In this document: positions 25,248-35,146 of the stretch, in pieces
How positions within the stretch are numbered: position 1 is the stretch's first letter
Layout: every line of letters begins with the position of its first letter
DNA from: JAMDCX01 sp049977145
GTDB lineage: Bacteria > Planctomycetota > Phycisphaerae > WQYP01
Length of the DNA stretch: 64,000 bases
Direction of reading: 5' to 3'
Assembly (NCBI GenBank): GCA_049977145.1
Contig: JBMFGW010000001.1
Location: 35,095 to 99,094, forward strand
Position numbers and translations under genes: made by a program
Notes under the pieces: generated by a model
Seen by the model: only the letters and a program-made list of their open reading frames with translations
The model's database searches: none
What the model was told of the DNA's origin: nothing

Positions 25248-26110
25248 GACGTTTCTCCCTTTACCCATGCCAGCAGTTCCGTGAAAAGGCTTTCCATGGC
25301 CACCCGGAATTCCGGAACGCCATGAATTGGCATTTCTCCACGGGCATAAGCCTCGGCCACACGGCGGTCCGCGGATACCTGCGCTAAAATCGGAATATCA
25401 TGGACTTGACACCAGTTGACCATCTCCCGTGTGGGGCCGTCCACGCGGTTGAGCACTGCGGCCGCACGCATACCGAGCATTCGTACCATTTCCACGGCCA
25501 ATGTGAAATCATGAAATCCAAAAGGAGTGGCCTCGCCCACGAGTAAAACAGCATCGCTGCCGCGTGCTGTTTCCACAGTGGGGCAGGAAGTTCCCGGCGG
25601 CGCATCTTTCAGAATAATTTCCGCAGGCGGGGCCGCGGCCTTGACCTGCCGCACAATGGGTGTCGCCATGACCTGTCCGACATCCAACCGGCCTTGCACA
25701 AAACCAAGCAACCCCGCATGGCCACGTTCCACCACACCGCTTCGATGCGGAACCTCTTTGATGGCGTGGGCCGGGCAGGCCAGCATACAGGCCCCGCAGC
25801 CATGGCAAAGATCAGCGTTCACCATCACAAAATGACCTAGGCAAATAATGGCGCTGAAATGACAGGCCTGGCCGCAGCGCCCGCATACACCAGCCGCGCG
25901 ACACACTTTTTCATCCACCTCCGGAACGGCGATATTCACAATTTCCTGTCCGGTGATTACTGGATGTAAAAACAAGTGACCATTGGGTTCTTCCACATCA
26001 CAGTCAAGATAGGCAACGGATAGTCCGCGTTGTACGCCAATAGCCGCAAGGCTTGTCGCAATGGTGGTTTTTCCCGCGCCGCCTTTGCCGCTGGCTATCG
26101 CAATTTTCAT
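25244..26110 (-). CDS. MinD/Mrp-like ATPase with inserted ferredoxin domain (second)
   Basis: 288 residues starting MKIAIASGKGGAGKTTIATS (Walker A). The inserted domain has VCRAAGVCGRCGQACHFSAI and CHGCGACMLACPAHA. ILKDAPPGTSCPTVETARG is the switch segment. It is a paralogue of the following gene, and such pairs probably act as a heterodimer. A much longer in-frame reading exists upstream but runs through the DUF5320 gene; the Walker A right after the ATG at 26110 fixes the start. Confidence 0.9.
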   Translation of the reverse strand: MKIAIASGKGGAGKTTIATSLAAIGVQRGLSVAYLDCDVEEPNGHLFLHPVITGQEIVNIAVPEVDEKVCRAAGVCGRCGQACHFSAIICLGHFVMVNADLCHGCGACMLACPAHAIKEVPHRSGVVERGHAGLLGFVQGRLDVGQVMATPIVRQVKAAAPPAEIILKDAPPGTSCPTVETARGSDAVLLVGEATPFGFHDFTLAVEMVRMLGMRAAAVLNRVDGPTREMVNWCQVHDIPILAQVSADRRVAEAYARGEMPIHGVPEFRVAMESLFTELLAWVKGETS

Positions 26111-26121
26111 GTACCGGGTTC

Positions 26122-26424
26122 CTATTTCGGCGTGGACGCCGGCGGAGATTCCTGTAGTTTCCGCGCCATATTCTGTACCGTTTCGGTCAACTGTTGCACT
26201 TGTTGTTTGAGGTCCGCGATATCCGCACCGGTGGCCGACGAAGACGACAATGACGGCGGGTTGGACCGTGCCGGCTCTGTTGCCAGTTGGCCCATGGCGT
26301 TCCATATACGACGACGTCCACCACCCATACACGAATTGGTATTCCCGGTTTGACGACATCGGCCCATTCCGCGTCCGTTATGCGGTCCGAGTCCGTTGGG
26401 CCCTGTTGCATCCATTTGTGGCAT
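26122..26424 (-). CDS. DUF5320-like small protein
   Basis: 100 residues starting MPQMDATGPNGLGPHNGRGM followed by GRC, the glycine- and methionine-rich N-terminus of the DUF5320 family. The second half is a coiled coil (IADLKQQVQQLTETVQNMAR). A good AAGGAG site lies upstream of the ATG. Function is unknown, but the family nearly always sits beside MinD-type ATPases and NifX-like proteins as here, 11 nt before the ATPase gene. Confidence 0.85.
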   Translation of the reverse strand: MPQMDATGPNGLGPHNGRGMGRCRQTGNTNSCMGGGRRRIWNAMGQLATEPARSNPPSLSSSSATGADIADLKQQVQQLTETVQNMARKLQESPPASTPK

Positions 26425-26463
26425 AAACTGTTACTCCTTATTTTTTGCAGTCGATGAGCGACC

Positions 26464-26820
26464 TTATTTTGCTACTGTTTCTTCTTGGCATACCCGATGC
26501 TCATATAACAATCGGGCGGCGGTGCTTACGCACTGCACACACGACATAGCACGATGAGTTCGGATATCCCGGCACTTCGTGAAACCACCCGAAGCCGCCG
26601 CAAAAGCTGCCTCTATTTGGGCGGCACGTTCCGGCCCGGCGATTAACTTGGCCGCATAAAGTGCGCCACAAGTGCCATCCGGAGCACGGCCATGGCCGCA
26701 GGCGTGCAGATGTTCATACTCTTCACAGTTGGCGGACATTTTCTCACACCAGGAATGCGCCACCGATTGCGCACAATTACCCTGCCTGGCGCGAAAGAAT
26801 GATACAGCTCGTTCAACCAT
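26464..26820 (-). CDS. C-GCAxxG-C-C family redox protein
   Basis: 118 residues. GNCAQSVAHSW near the N-terminus, CGHGRAPDGTCGALYAA in the middle and paired cysteines in SCVQCVSTAARLL follow the C_GCAxxG_C_C pattern, although the core reads CGALYA instead of the exact GCAxxG. The family is thought to bind a metal cluster or perform redox chemistry in anaerobes. The gene has an AAAGGA site and lies inside the cluster of MinD-like ATPase and NifX-like genes. Confidence 0.75.
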   Translation of the reverse strand: MVERAVSFFRARQGNCAQSVAHSWCEKMSANCEEYEHLHACGHGRAPDGTCGALYAAKLIAGPERAAQIEAAFAAASGGFTKCRDIRTHRAMSCVQCVSTAARLLYEHRVCQEETVAK

Positions 26821-26867
26821 AATTAGCTATCCTTTTATTTTATTGGCATTGTATTTGCAAGCGGAAC

Positions 26868-27206
26868 TCATCGTAGAGGATTCAGCCGCCCCTGCTTAAA
26901 CTGCTCAACCGCCTGTTGCACCGTGCTGCCGCCGGCAACCTGAAGCACGTGAATCCCCGCCGCTTGCAGCGCAGCAAGCGCCTTCGGGCCAACATTACCA
27001 GTAATAACCGTTGTGGCTCCGGAATCAACAACCGTCTTGACGGTTTGAATACCGGCACCTTGCGCTGCGGATTGATTGCCTGCGTTATCACTGGTACTGA
27101 CCGCTCCGTTGTCTAAGTCAACAATCACAAAACAACTCGCCCGTCCAAAACGAAGATCAACGCCGGATTGCAATCCCGGTCCGCTGGCGCTAATGGCAAT
27201 TTTCAC
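26868..27206 (-). CDS. NifX/NifB-like (MTH1175) metal-cluster binding protein
   Basis: 112 residues. The dinitrogenase iron-molybdenum cofactor fold (NifX/NafY type) is shown by KIAISASGPG, DLRFGRASCFVIVD, VVDSGATTVITGNVGPKA and AAGIHVLQVAGG. Desulfovibrio orange protein, which holds a Mo-Cu-S cluster, belongs to this group. Start is GTG at 27206, chosen because GGAAGGA lies 8-9 nt upstream; TTG at 27212 sits too close. It is the first gene of the minus-strand cluster. Confidence 0.88.
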   Translation of the reverse strand: MKIAISASGPGLQSGVDLRFGRASCFVIVDLDNGAVSTSDNAGNQSAAQGAGIQTVKTVVDSGATTVITGNVGPKALAALQAAGIHVLQVAGGSTVQQAVEQFKQGRLNPLR

Positions 27207-27260
27207 AACCAATTCCTTCCATGTTCATATCGCCATACATTACCCGCCATTAACTACCGG

Positions 27261-27300
27261 GTAACCATTCACAGCCTTTCGGCCAGTCAAACTCGCCACG
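27261..27300. repeat. Left-end fragment of the GTAACCGTTCACG MITE family
   Basis: GTAACCATTCACAGCCTTTC, then GGCC and a variant of the following bases match the first 40 bp of the copy at 11654 with a few changes; the remainder of the element is absent. It lies upstream of the NifX-like gene, inside its probable promoter region. Confidence 0.6.
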
Positions 27301-27415
27301 AGTTTGGCTTATAAATAAATTGTATTCCGCCCCTAACGGAAATCAAATTTCTTCCAATAACAACTTAAACAAAAGTTTTGAATTTTGCGCTATCCATCTG
27401 ATAAAGGAATTATGA

Positions 27416-27598
27416 TCAAAGGACTACTCAAAACGGCATGGATATACAGAACAAGCCTATCAGCAGCGTAACGCTGAGCTGAATTTACAGAACACGACCT
27501 TGGAATCGCGTGTCACCGATTTCACACGGCAACTCGTCCAGCATGATGCCGTGATTGGTAAACTGGGCGCACAATTGGCCAGCGCAATACGGGTGTAA
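27416..27598 (+). other. Start-less open frame, coiled-coil-like, probable gene remnant
   Basis: An open frame without ATG, bounded by TGA at 27413 and TAA at 27596. Its translation (EQAYQQRNAELNLQNTTLES followed by RVTDFTRQLVQHDAV) has heptad-like spacing typical of coiled coils. I recognise no family. A separate short ATG frame overlaps its start. Most likely the end of a decayed gene in the region between the ORP-like cluster and addB. Confidence 0.3.
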
Positions 27599-27616
27599 CA
27601 CACCCGCGACACGTCC

Positions 27617-27644
27617 TTGCGTTTAATCCATCTTGGGTTATGTT
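27617..27644 (+). promoter_or_regulatory. Promoter of addB-addA
   Basis: TTGCGT (27617-27622), 16 nt, TATGTT (27639-27644). The start site near 27651 leaves a short leader before the ATG at 27679. Confidence 0.45.
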
Positions 27645-27678
27645 CAACGTATGTTGGTATCTGGTGCGGGACGGGGTT

Positions 27679-30600
27679 ATGGCGGTACAGTTTGTCATTG
27701 GCCGGGCGGGGACGGGAAAAACGCAATTTTGCGTCGATGCACTGGTCGCGGAATCACGCGGCGATCCACTGGGACCGCCCCTATTTTGGCTCATGCCGGA
27801 ACAGGCAACGTTTATGTCCGAGCAGCGGCTGCTGGCGACGCCGGAGATGGCTGGAAGTTTTCGCATCAGGGTGCTGGGGTTTCGGCGTCTATGCCGCTTT
27901 CTGACAGCGGAATTGAACCTGCCGTTGGGACTGGAAATTTCCCCCACAGGCCGGCAACTGCTGCTGGCCCGCGCCGTGTTGGCATGCCGAGATCAATTGA
28001 CGGTCTATCGGCCCGTAGCGGAATTGCCCGGGTTTCTGGCCTGCCTGGATCAGACACTGCGGGAATTTATGCAGGGCCGACAAAACGCGGAACAGTTGCG
28101 GGCAGCGGCCGCGCAACTTTATGCCCAGACACAACGCCGGGGCACACCTGCAGAGCCTGGGGAATCCGTACTGGCGGATAAACTCCATGATCTGGCGTTA
28201 TTACTGGAGAGCTGGGAGCAGGTGAAACCCGTTGGCAGTTGGGACGGCGAAACACTCCCGATGATTCTGGAAAATGGCTTGGCAGACCAACAGCATCTGC
28301 ATGGCGTATCCATTTATGTGGATGCCTTCAGTTCCATGAGCGCAATGGAAATCCGTCTTTTAACGCTGCTGGCGAATAAAGTGGCCACCATGGTCATCAC
28401 TCTGCTGGCTGATCCGACCAGTCCAGCGATAGTCCACCCCGGCATGGCACCGGCCACGCTGGGCGTATTTCATCGCACGGAACAGTTGTATCAACGGTTG
28501 CTGCGGCATCTGCAAGCTTCCGGAGCAACCATTGAAAAAACGCGATTTCTGCACACCTTCCACCGCGGCGCGCGATCCCCGGCACTGGGCCATATAGAAT
28601 CGCAGCTTTTCAGCAGCGCGCCGCCTCCGTCCACCAACGTGGCGGCCACGGGCGCGGTGGAATTATTGTCCTGTCCATCACCGGAAGAAGAGGTGCTGTG
28701 CGCCGGGCGACGAATTCGCGCTATGGCGGCGGCGGGGTTGCGCTACCGCGAGATCGGCGTGATCGTCAGTGATCTGACCCGCTATGCCCCATTGATCCGT
28801 CCCACATTTACGGCTTTGGAGATTCCCTTTTTTCTCGATCAGCGGCAAAGCCTGAAATTTCATCCGCTGGTGGAATTGCTGCACAGCGTCACCGCACTGG
28901 TGCACAACGGGTTTTCCCGGGCGGACCTGCAATCGCTGATCAAGACCTCTCTGACCGGTCTGTCGGATGCGGAGGCCTGCAGCCTGGAAAATTATTTTCT
29001 CGCCCATGGCATAACCGCGGATACATTACAATCTGATTGGACTTGGGATCAACTGCCTGCCGATGCACAAGCTGATCAACCCTCCGCCAGCGATCAGGCG
29101 CATTTGGCGAGCATAAACGCCGCGCGCCGACAATTGCGCGCGGCACTGGAACCGTGGATCACACGCGCCGCCGCCCCCGATCGGCCGCAGCCTATTGCCG
29201 CATTTTCCGCCTCGCTGGTGCAATTACTGGAGAATATGCGGACCGGCGCAGTCATGGAGCAATGGATCAACAAGGCCTTGGCGGATGGTTTACCGGAATT
29301 GGCGCAAATCCATGAACAGGCGTGGGCGCAATGCCGGGATATGCTCCAGGAAATGTCCACACTGCCCAGCAATCACACCATGACACTTTCGGAATTTTCC
29401 GAATTACTGCGGACGGTACTGGAGAATTTCACGCTGGGCCTGATCCCGCCCGCGGTGGATCAGGTCCTGATCAGTTCCGCCCAGCGCTCGCGGCATCCGG
29501 AATTAAAGGCAGTGCTGGTTCTTGGCGCGCTGGAAACGCTGATGCCCAAAGCCACAACGGAAGATGCCATGCTCAATGACGCCGACCGCCGCCGACTTAA
29601 AACAATCTTCGGCGATGCGCTGCATGCCGATACGGCGGATGACTTTATGGAAGCGTCATTTTTCGACTATGTAGCCTTTACGCGTGCCAGCAACACATTA
29701 CTAATCAGTTATCCCGCCGCTGATGCGGACGGGCGGAAAACCGCACCGAGTATTTACATCAGTCGCATAAGGGGTTTGTTTTCCGATCTTACTGTACGCT
29801 CATTGGAATCCACGGATGTGCAGTGGACGGATTTTGCGGCTCTGGATGAATTAATCCGCTGGGTGTTGCTGACCGGGGAGACTGCCGCCGCCGGCGCTGC
29901 CGAAAACAGTTGTCCGACGCCGGCCCGCACGGCGGCGCAATGGTTGCGGTCCAATCGGGATTTAGCAGTCCGGCGGCGCTGGGAACAGGCCATTGCGGCA
30001 CAAAGCCGCGTTGATATTGCAGAGTTGCCTGCCGAATTGGGCCGGTTCGGACTGGGTTCCGCGATTGTAAGTGTCAGCGAATTGGAAACTTTTGCCGCGT
30101 GCGCATTGCGGCATTTCTACAGCTATACGCTGCATCTGCGGGAGCGCCCTGAATGGCAAATGGATGCGCGTAATCTGGGCACTGTGTATCACCAGGCGCT
30201 GGACCTGTTCTATCACGCGGTAATCAGCGGCCAACTGCCATGGCCCGATTGCCAGGAAAACCAATTGCAGCAGACGCTGACAGATGCTATTAAAGAAAGC
30301 ACACGGAGCCTTGCGGCGGACGCTATCGCTGCGGCCACGGAATTGCAGGCTGTTATCCAACCCATGCGGCGGCATCTGGGTATTATTCTTGAAGCACAGC
30401 GCCGCGCCGCAGAGATTAATAAACTTCGGCCTGTCGCAACGGAATTAAGGTTTGGCAGATTTCCGCATACCGAATCAGGAACGCCAATCTTACCGCCCAT
30501 TTCGCTGGCTGTACGCGGGAGCACGCCGCTGGAACTGCGCGGCAAAATTGATCGCGTGGATATGGATGGGGCCGGAAACGTCATGCTCATTGATTACAAA

Positions 30601-31215
30601 TCCAGCGCTAAGAATTTCAAACTCGGCTTATTTGTACATGGACTGGATTTGCAGTTGGTTGCCTATATGCTGGCCGTGCGCGGGCAGATATTCAAAGGTA
30701 GCGGCCCGCTAAAACCGATTGGGGCATTTTACTACCCCTTGCGGCCAAAAATCATGGACGCGCCGGAAAACGCGGATGATCAACCACTGCATCCCAAAGA
30801 CGCCGCCTATTTCAAAAACTGCAAACCGGATGGTCCATTTGATAATGACGCCATAACGATATTGGATTCCAAGGTGGATTCCGGCCAATCCAGTCCGTGG
30901 TTTAAAATTGCATTGGGGAAGGAGCGTAAACCGCACGGCAGTTGGAATGGCGGACTGGACCATGCCTTATTTTTTGCCATGCTGGATTATGGTTGGGAAC
31001 ACATGCGACAGCTCGCGGAATTGATACGAAGTGGAACTATTGCGCCAAATCCGTACAAAGTGAGAAATACTACTCCCTGCACCATTTGCGAGTTTAAGAG
31101 TATTTGTCCCTTTGATCGGCAGCGCGGCCGCTACCGTATCATTGATACCGGTAAGCAAAATGCCGCAGCCATGTTGCGGCAATCCCAATACGCCGAAACG
31201 GTGGAGGAAGCATGA
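27679..31215 (+). CDS. addB: AddB subunit of the AddAB helicase-nuclease
   Basis: 1178 residues. MAVQFVIGRAGTGKTQF gives a Walker A at residues 8-15. The C-terminal half carries the RecB-type nuclease: CALRHFYSYTLHLRE (first cysteine ligand), a GKIDRVD-MLIDYKSS catalytic core, and the terminal cluster CTICEFKSICPFDRQRGR, which with the first cysteine binds the [4Fe-4S] cluster known in AddB. It processes double-strand breaks with AddA and cuts the 5' strand. GGACGGGG precedes the ATG. The addA ATG overlaps its stop by 4 nt. Confidence 0.93.
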   Translation: MAVQFVIGRAGTGKTQFCVDALVAESRGDPLGPPLFWLMPEQATFMSEQRLLATPEMAGSFRIRVLGFRRLCRFLTAELNLPLGLEISPTGRQLLLARAVLACRDQLTVYRPVAELPGFLACLDQTLREFMQGRQNAEQLRAAAAQLYAQTQRRGTPAEPGESVLADKLHDLALLLESWEQVKPVGSWDGETLPMILENGLADQQHLHGVSIYVDAFSSMSAMEIRLLTLLANKVATMVITLLADPTSPAIVHPGMAPATLGVFHRTEQLYQRLLRHLQASGATIEKTRFLHTFHRGARSPALGHIESQLFSSAPPPSTNVAATGAVELLSCPSPEEEVLCAGRRIRAMAAAGLRYREIGVIVSDLTRYAPLIRPTFTALEIPFFLDQRQSLKFHPLVELLHSVTALVHNGFSRADLQSLIKTSLTGLSDAEACSLENYFLAHGITADTLQSDWTWDQLPADAQADQPSASDQAHLASINAARRQLRAALEPWITRAAAPDRPQPIAAFSASLVQLLENMRTGAVMEQWINKALADGLPELAQIHEQAWAQCRDMLQEMSTLPSNHTMTLSEFSELLRTVLENFTLGLIPPAVDQVLISSAQRSRHPELKAVLVLGALETLMPKATTEDAMLNDADRRRLKTIFGDALHADTADDFMEASFFDYVAFTRASNTLLISYPAADADGRKTAPSIYISRIRGLFSDLTVRSLESTDVQWTDFAALDELIRWVLLTGETAAAGAAENSCPTPARTAAQWLRSNRDLAVRRRWEQAIAAQSRVDIAELPAELGRFGLGSAIVSVSELETFAACALRHFYSYTLHLRERPEWQMDARNLGTVYHQALDLFYHAVISGQLPWPDCQENQLQQTLTDAIKESTRSLAADAIAAATELQAVIQPMRRHLGIILEAQRRAAEINKLRPVATELRFGRFPHTESGTPILPPISLAVRGSTPLELRGKIDRVDMDGAGNVMLIDYKSSAKNFKLGLFVHGLDLQLVAYMLAVRGQIFKGSGPLKPIGAFYYPLRPKIMDAPENADDQPLHPKDAAYFKNCKPDGPFDNDAITILDSKVDSGQSSPWFKIALGKERKPHGSWNGGLDHALFFAMLDYGWEHMRQLAELIRSGTIAPNPYKVRNTTPCTICEFKSICPFDRQRGRYRIIDTGKQNAAAMLRQSQYAETVEEA

Positions 31216-34200
31216 CCACACCCATGCGCCAATCTGTGGAACGCAACGCACCGTCCGAAACCGACGCGCAGAAAGCCGCCATTGCGCATCGGCGCGGAGA
31301 AATGGTGGTTTTGGCGGGTGCCGGTTCGGGAAAAACTGCGACGTTGGCCAGTCGTTGCGCGGCGTTAGTTACCGATCTGACTGATCCATCGGATGTGCGG
31401 GAGCTGCTGGTGCTGACGTTTACGCGTGAAGCCGCCGATGAAATGCGCAGTCGTATTGCCCGGGCCATTCGTCAGGCCGCCAATATGCCGCAACGCCGCG
31501 ACGCAGCGCGTCTGCGGGAGCAGGCGGCGCTGGCGGATACCGCGCAGATCAGCACCTTCCACGCCTTCTGTCACTGGGTAGCCAAAACATGGTTTATGTT
31601 TTGCCATGTTGATCCGGGATTCGGTGTGCTTAATGAACATGAGGCCGCCATGCTCCAATCGGATGCCCTGCAGGAAACCGCCCGGCAATGGATGGTCGCT
31701 GAACATCCCCACCACTCCGACTTTGTGGGCCTATTTGATCTTTATGCCGGCGCTGCGTTACCAAAACTTGAATGGCTCATTGAGCCGGTATTGCGCACCG
31801 CGGAGACGGTGGTTGATCCTGACGCCTGGTATAAAGCCGCCGCCGCAACGGGCGATCCGGAAATCGAGAAGATTATAACGGCGTTGGTGCAACAGAAATG
31901 CCAGCGCTTGAAAGAGTTGGCCCTGATGCTTTCCGCGAATGCGGATGAAGCGCGGCTGTTTGTTGCGGATAAAAAGAAAGTTATGTACACCGACCTTATG
32001 CAGGTGGCCAAGGCGGCGCACGGGGCGGCGGAGATATTAAGGACACATGGTCCCGCCGGGTGGCGTGCCGCACGAGACATCATCGCAACGGAAACATTTG
32101 CCGCCAGACTGACTTTGCAGAAAGCGGAAGATGTGGAACAAGCCGAGCACTTCAAGAAGGGAACGTACCAGCCGCTGAAGGACGCTTTCAAAGACATGCG
32201 GGACGAACTGGCTCGCGTTGACATCGCGCAGTTTATAGAGCTGGAAACGATCAGCCGCCGCCGTATTGCCACCATTGTCGCCTTTGCCGCAGCGGTGCAG
32301 GCCAGCTATCGGCAAGCCAAACAAGCTCGGGGTCAGCTTGATTATTCCGATCTGGAACGCACCATCATTGCAGCACTTACAACACCGGACAATCCACTGC
32401 GGGGGATGTTGCGGCAGCGGTTTCGGCACATCCTGGTGGATGAATATCAGGATATTAACCCGGTGCAGCAGCGGCTCATTGAATTGTTGTATCGTGGTGA
32501 CGGCTTAACGGATGAATTGAAACCCGGATCGTTTTTTGGTGTCGGTGACGTACTGCAAAGCATTTATGGATTCCGGGGCAGTGAGCCGCGTATTTTGCAT
32601 AATAAGGTTACAACGCTGCAGCGCGCCGGTCGGGCGGATAAGGTTATCACCATGCGGGAAAATTTCCGTACGTTGCCGCCGTTGATCGCTGCACTTAACG
32701 CGGTTATTGATCCCATGCTGCGTATGGTTGATTACCATTCTTCACGGGAATCCATGCGGATGGCGGAATTCGCGGCACTTCGCCCCGGCCGCTTGGCGCC
32801 CGGGGATGGCGCCTATCCGGGCGTACCGGTAACGTTGCACGTTTTAACCAATTCGCACAGCGAATCTTCCACTGCGGCTGCTGCCGACCCTGCGGATACG
32901 GCATTGGAAGCGGTGGACGGCGCGGATGATGATCCGATTGCGGAGATGCAGGCCGACGAAAAGGAGGCCACAAAAATTGGGCAATTGATTTTGGAGATGC
33001 TCCACAGTAGGCGCAGCAGCAGTCCCCATGGGCGCCCTATTGAATTAAACGACATGGCCATTCTGTTACGCGCACCCAAACAGCGGGCGCCGCATTATGT
33101 GCGAACACTGTTGGCCATGGGTATCAACGCCAACGCCGCGCTTACCACCGGTTTTTTTGAATCGGGCGAAGTGCTGGAGGTTCTGGATATTCTGCGGGTA
33201 CTGGATAATCCGGAACAGGATATTGCCCTGGCCGGTGTGCTGCTGGGGCCGGTGGGCGGCTGCACGATGGCGGATCTGGCACGGATACGGCAAGCTACCG
33301 CTTCCCATATTCCTTTTCATCAGGCGGTGCGGAAGTTGGTGGAACATACGCCCGCCAATGCGGCGATAGGCAAGTTGCTGGAGAAAATAAACACGGTAAA
33401 CAAAACGCTGGAGCACTGGCGGGCCATGTTGCGGACGGAAACGCTGGCCAATGGCTTGGCCCGGATCTTACGGGAAGCCGGATTACTCAACCGTGCCGCA
33501 GCCATGAGTCAAGGGCGGCAGCGACTGGCAAATCTGCGACTTTTGCAGCAGCGGGCGCTGGAATTTTCCGGTTTCGATTTACAGAGTCTATCACGATTTC
33601 TTGTCTTCTTTGACCGCTTGCGCGAAGAACGTGATCTGGGGGAAGCAGCGCCACCCACCGGGAACGCGGTGCGGGTGATGTCCATTCATGGCTGCAAAGG
33701 CCTGGAATTCCCGGTGGTGTTTGTGGCGGCTTTGGGCACGCGATTTAATGAGCGTGATTTGCGGCAGCCGCTGTTGGTGGACCGGGAGAAAGGCCTTGGC
33801 CTTACCATTTTGGATAATACTGGCGTACTAAAGCGGAATTCGCCAGGGTGGATGGTGATTGCTCAAGATAAAACAAATCAATTATTGCAGGAGGAAGCGC
33901 GGTTGCTGTATGTTGCCATGACGCGGGCCCGGGATCAGTTGGTCCTGGTGGGACGCGCGGGCCAGTCCGCCGTTGATAAATGGAACCGAGCTGCAGTCCC
34001 CAGTCATTCAAGCGATGGCAATCGCCGGGCCGCATTAAAACCAGCCAAGTGTCCGCTGGACTGGCTAGGGCCGATTTTTACCCAATACCATTCCGCCGCG
34101 CACGCCGCACCATTGCTGGTACTTCATATTACTCAGGAAGATCAACTCGCAAATAACCTGACAACTGGGAGGGAAGTACCGCCAAGCGCCCCGGCAGGAG

Positions 34201-35024
34201 ACCATGGCGCGGCGAGTTCGGCGGCGGCCACTTCCACCCGTACCGCTGATATGGCCGCCATCTGCAACCGCATGACACAGCCCTACTTATACGCACAATT
34301 TACCCATCTACCGGCGGTAACCACGGTAAGTCGGCTTAAATCGCCGCCCACCGATGATCCGGAATCTCCGGCCTTGGCCATGGATGCGGCCGTCGCATCA
34401 ACGCCATTAAAACTGGTGGCGGAGAGTTCCGGCGCACGCACCGGTCTGGTGATGCACAGTGTTTTACAGCGTCTAGACTTGACGCGAAAAGTAACCATAG
34501 ATTCGCTGATTGCGGCTTCGGCCGATATGGTCACCGGCGGCTTTTTGACCGCAGAGGAAAGGCGGCTGGTGGATCACGATGCTTTGCTCTGGTTTTTCGC
34601 CACACCCTTGGGGCAGCGGTTACAGGTTGCGGCGGTGAAAGCCACCAAGGAACATCAACTGCGGCGCGAATTAAGTTTTCTCTGGTCTATACCGGCGGCG
34701 CAAGCAGCACGCGCGATTGACCCGACGCAGCAAAGTGCGGAGTCAGCGGACTCGCTGTTCGCACCAGGCCGCCTTACGCAGGGGGCCACAACTGATCAAA
34801 CGCTTATTCGCGGCACCATTGACGCCTTGTTGATTGAGCCTGATGGCGTGGAAGTTATTGATTATAAAACCGATGCCGCGGAATTTATTGAATTACGCCT
34901 GCCCGCGTATCAGCGGCAGGTTGGCTATTACGCCGGCGCCGCCAGTGCCATTCTGCACCGGCCCGTCCGGCAAACCGCGCTGATATTTTTCGCAGCCCGG
35001 CGGATAGAGCAATTCGCGCCTTGA
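31212..35024 (+). CDS. addA: AddA subunit of the AddAB helicase-nuclease (UvrD-like)
   Basis: 1270 residues. Superfamily 1 helicase motifs appear in order: VLAGAGSGKTATLASR (Walker A 35-42), LVLTFTREAADEMRSRI, ILVDEYQDINPVQQRLIE (motif II near 405), MSIHGCKGLEFPVVFVAAL and LLYVAMTRARDQLVLV. The C-terminal nuclease domain has GTIDALLIEPDGVEVIDYKTD near 1200-1220 followed by YQRQVGYY. Together with AddB it unwinds and resects broken ends, loading RecA. Translation is coupled to addB through the 4-nt overlap. Confidence 0.95.
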   Translation: MTTPMRQSVERNAPSETDAQKAAIAHRRGEMVVLAGAGSGKTATLASRCAALVTDLTDPSDVRELLVLTFTREAADEMRSRIARAIRQAANMPQRRDAARLREQAALADTAQISTFHAFCHWVAKTWFMFCHVDPGFGVLNEHEAAMLQSDALQETARQWMVAEHPHHSDFVGLFDLYAGAALPKLEWLIEPVLRTAETVVDPDAWYKAAAATGDPEIEKIITALVQQKCQRLKELALMLSANADEARLFVADKKKVMYTDLMQVAKAAHGAAEILRTHGPAGWRAARDIIATETFAARLTLQKAEDVEQAEHFKKGTYQPLKDAFKDMRDELARVDIAQFIELETISRRRIATIVAFAAAVQASYRQAKQARGQLDYSDLERTIIAALTTPDNPLRGMLRQRFRHILVDEYQDINPVQQRLIELLYRGDGLTDELKPGSFFGVGDVLQSIYGFRGSEPRILHNKVTTLQRAGRADKVITMRENFRTLPPLIAALNAVIDPMLRMVDYHSSRESMRMAEFAALRPGRLAPGDGAYPGVPVTLHVLTNSHSESSTAAAADPADTALEAVDGADDDPIAEMQADEKEATKIGQLILEMLHSRRSSSPHGRPIELNDMAILLRAPKQRAPHYVRTLLAMGINANAALTTGFFESGEVLEVLDILRVLDNPEQDIALAGVLLGPVGGCTMADLARIRQATASHIPFHQAVRKLVEHTPANAAIGKLLEKINTVNKTLEHWRAMLRTETLANGLARILREAGLLNRAAAMSQGRQRLANLRLLQQRALEFSGFDLQSLSRFLVFFDRLREERDLGEAAPPTGNAVRVMSIHGCKGLEFPVVFVAALGTRFNERDLRQPLLVDREKGLGLTILDNTGVLKRNSPGWMVIAQDKTNQLLQEEARLLYVAMTRARDQLVLVGRAGQSAVDKWNRAAVPSHSSDGNRRAALKPAKCPLDWLGPIFTQYHSAAHAAPLLVLHITQEDQLANNLTTGREVPPSAPAGDHGAASSAAATSTRTADMAAICNRMTQPYLYAQFTHLPAVTTVSRLKSPPTDDPESPALAMDAAVASTPLKLVAESSGARTGLVMHSVLQRLDLTRKVTIDSLIAASADMVTGGFLTAEERRLVDHDALLWFFATPLGQRLQVAAVKATKEHQLRRELSFLWSIPAAQAARAIDPTQQSAESADSLFAPGRLTQGATTDQTLIRGTIDALLIEPDGVEVIDYKTDAAEFIELRLPAYQRQVGYYAGAASAILHRPVRQTALIFFAARRIEQFAP

Positions 35025-35146
35025 CGTTGCGGCTGGTTCCATCGACAAGCATTGCCAGCCGTTGCGGCGGTGTGGAATCAAGGCGAAATATTCCAGGAAT
35101 GTTGGTATAATAAAGTTTTGAGCATGGATTGGGAAAGAATTTGCCT

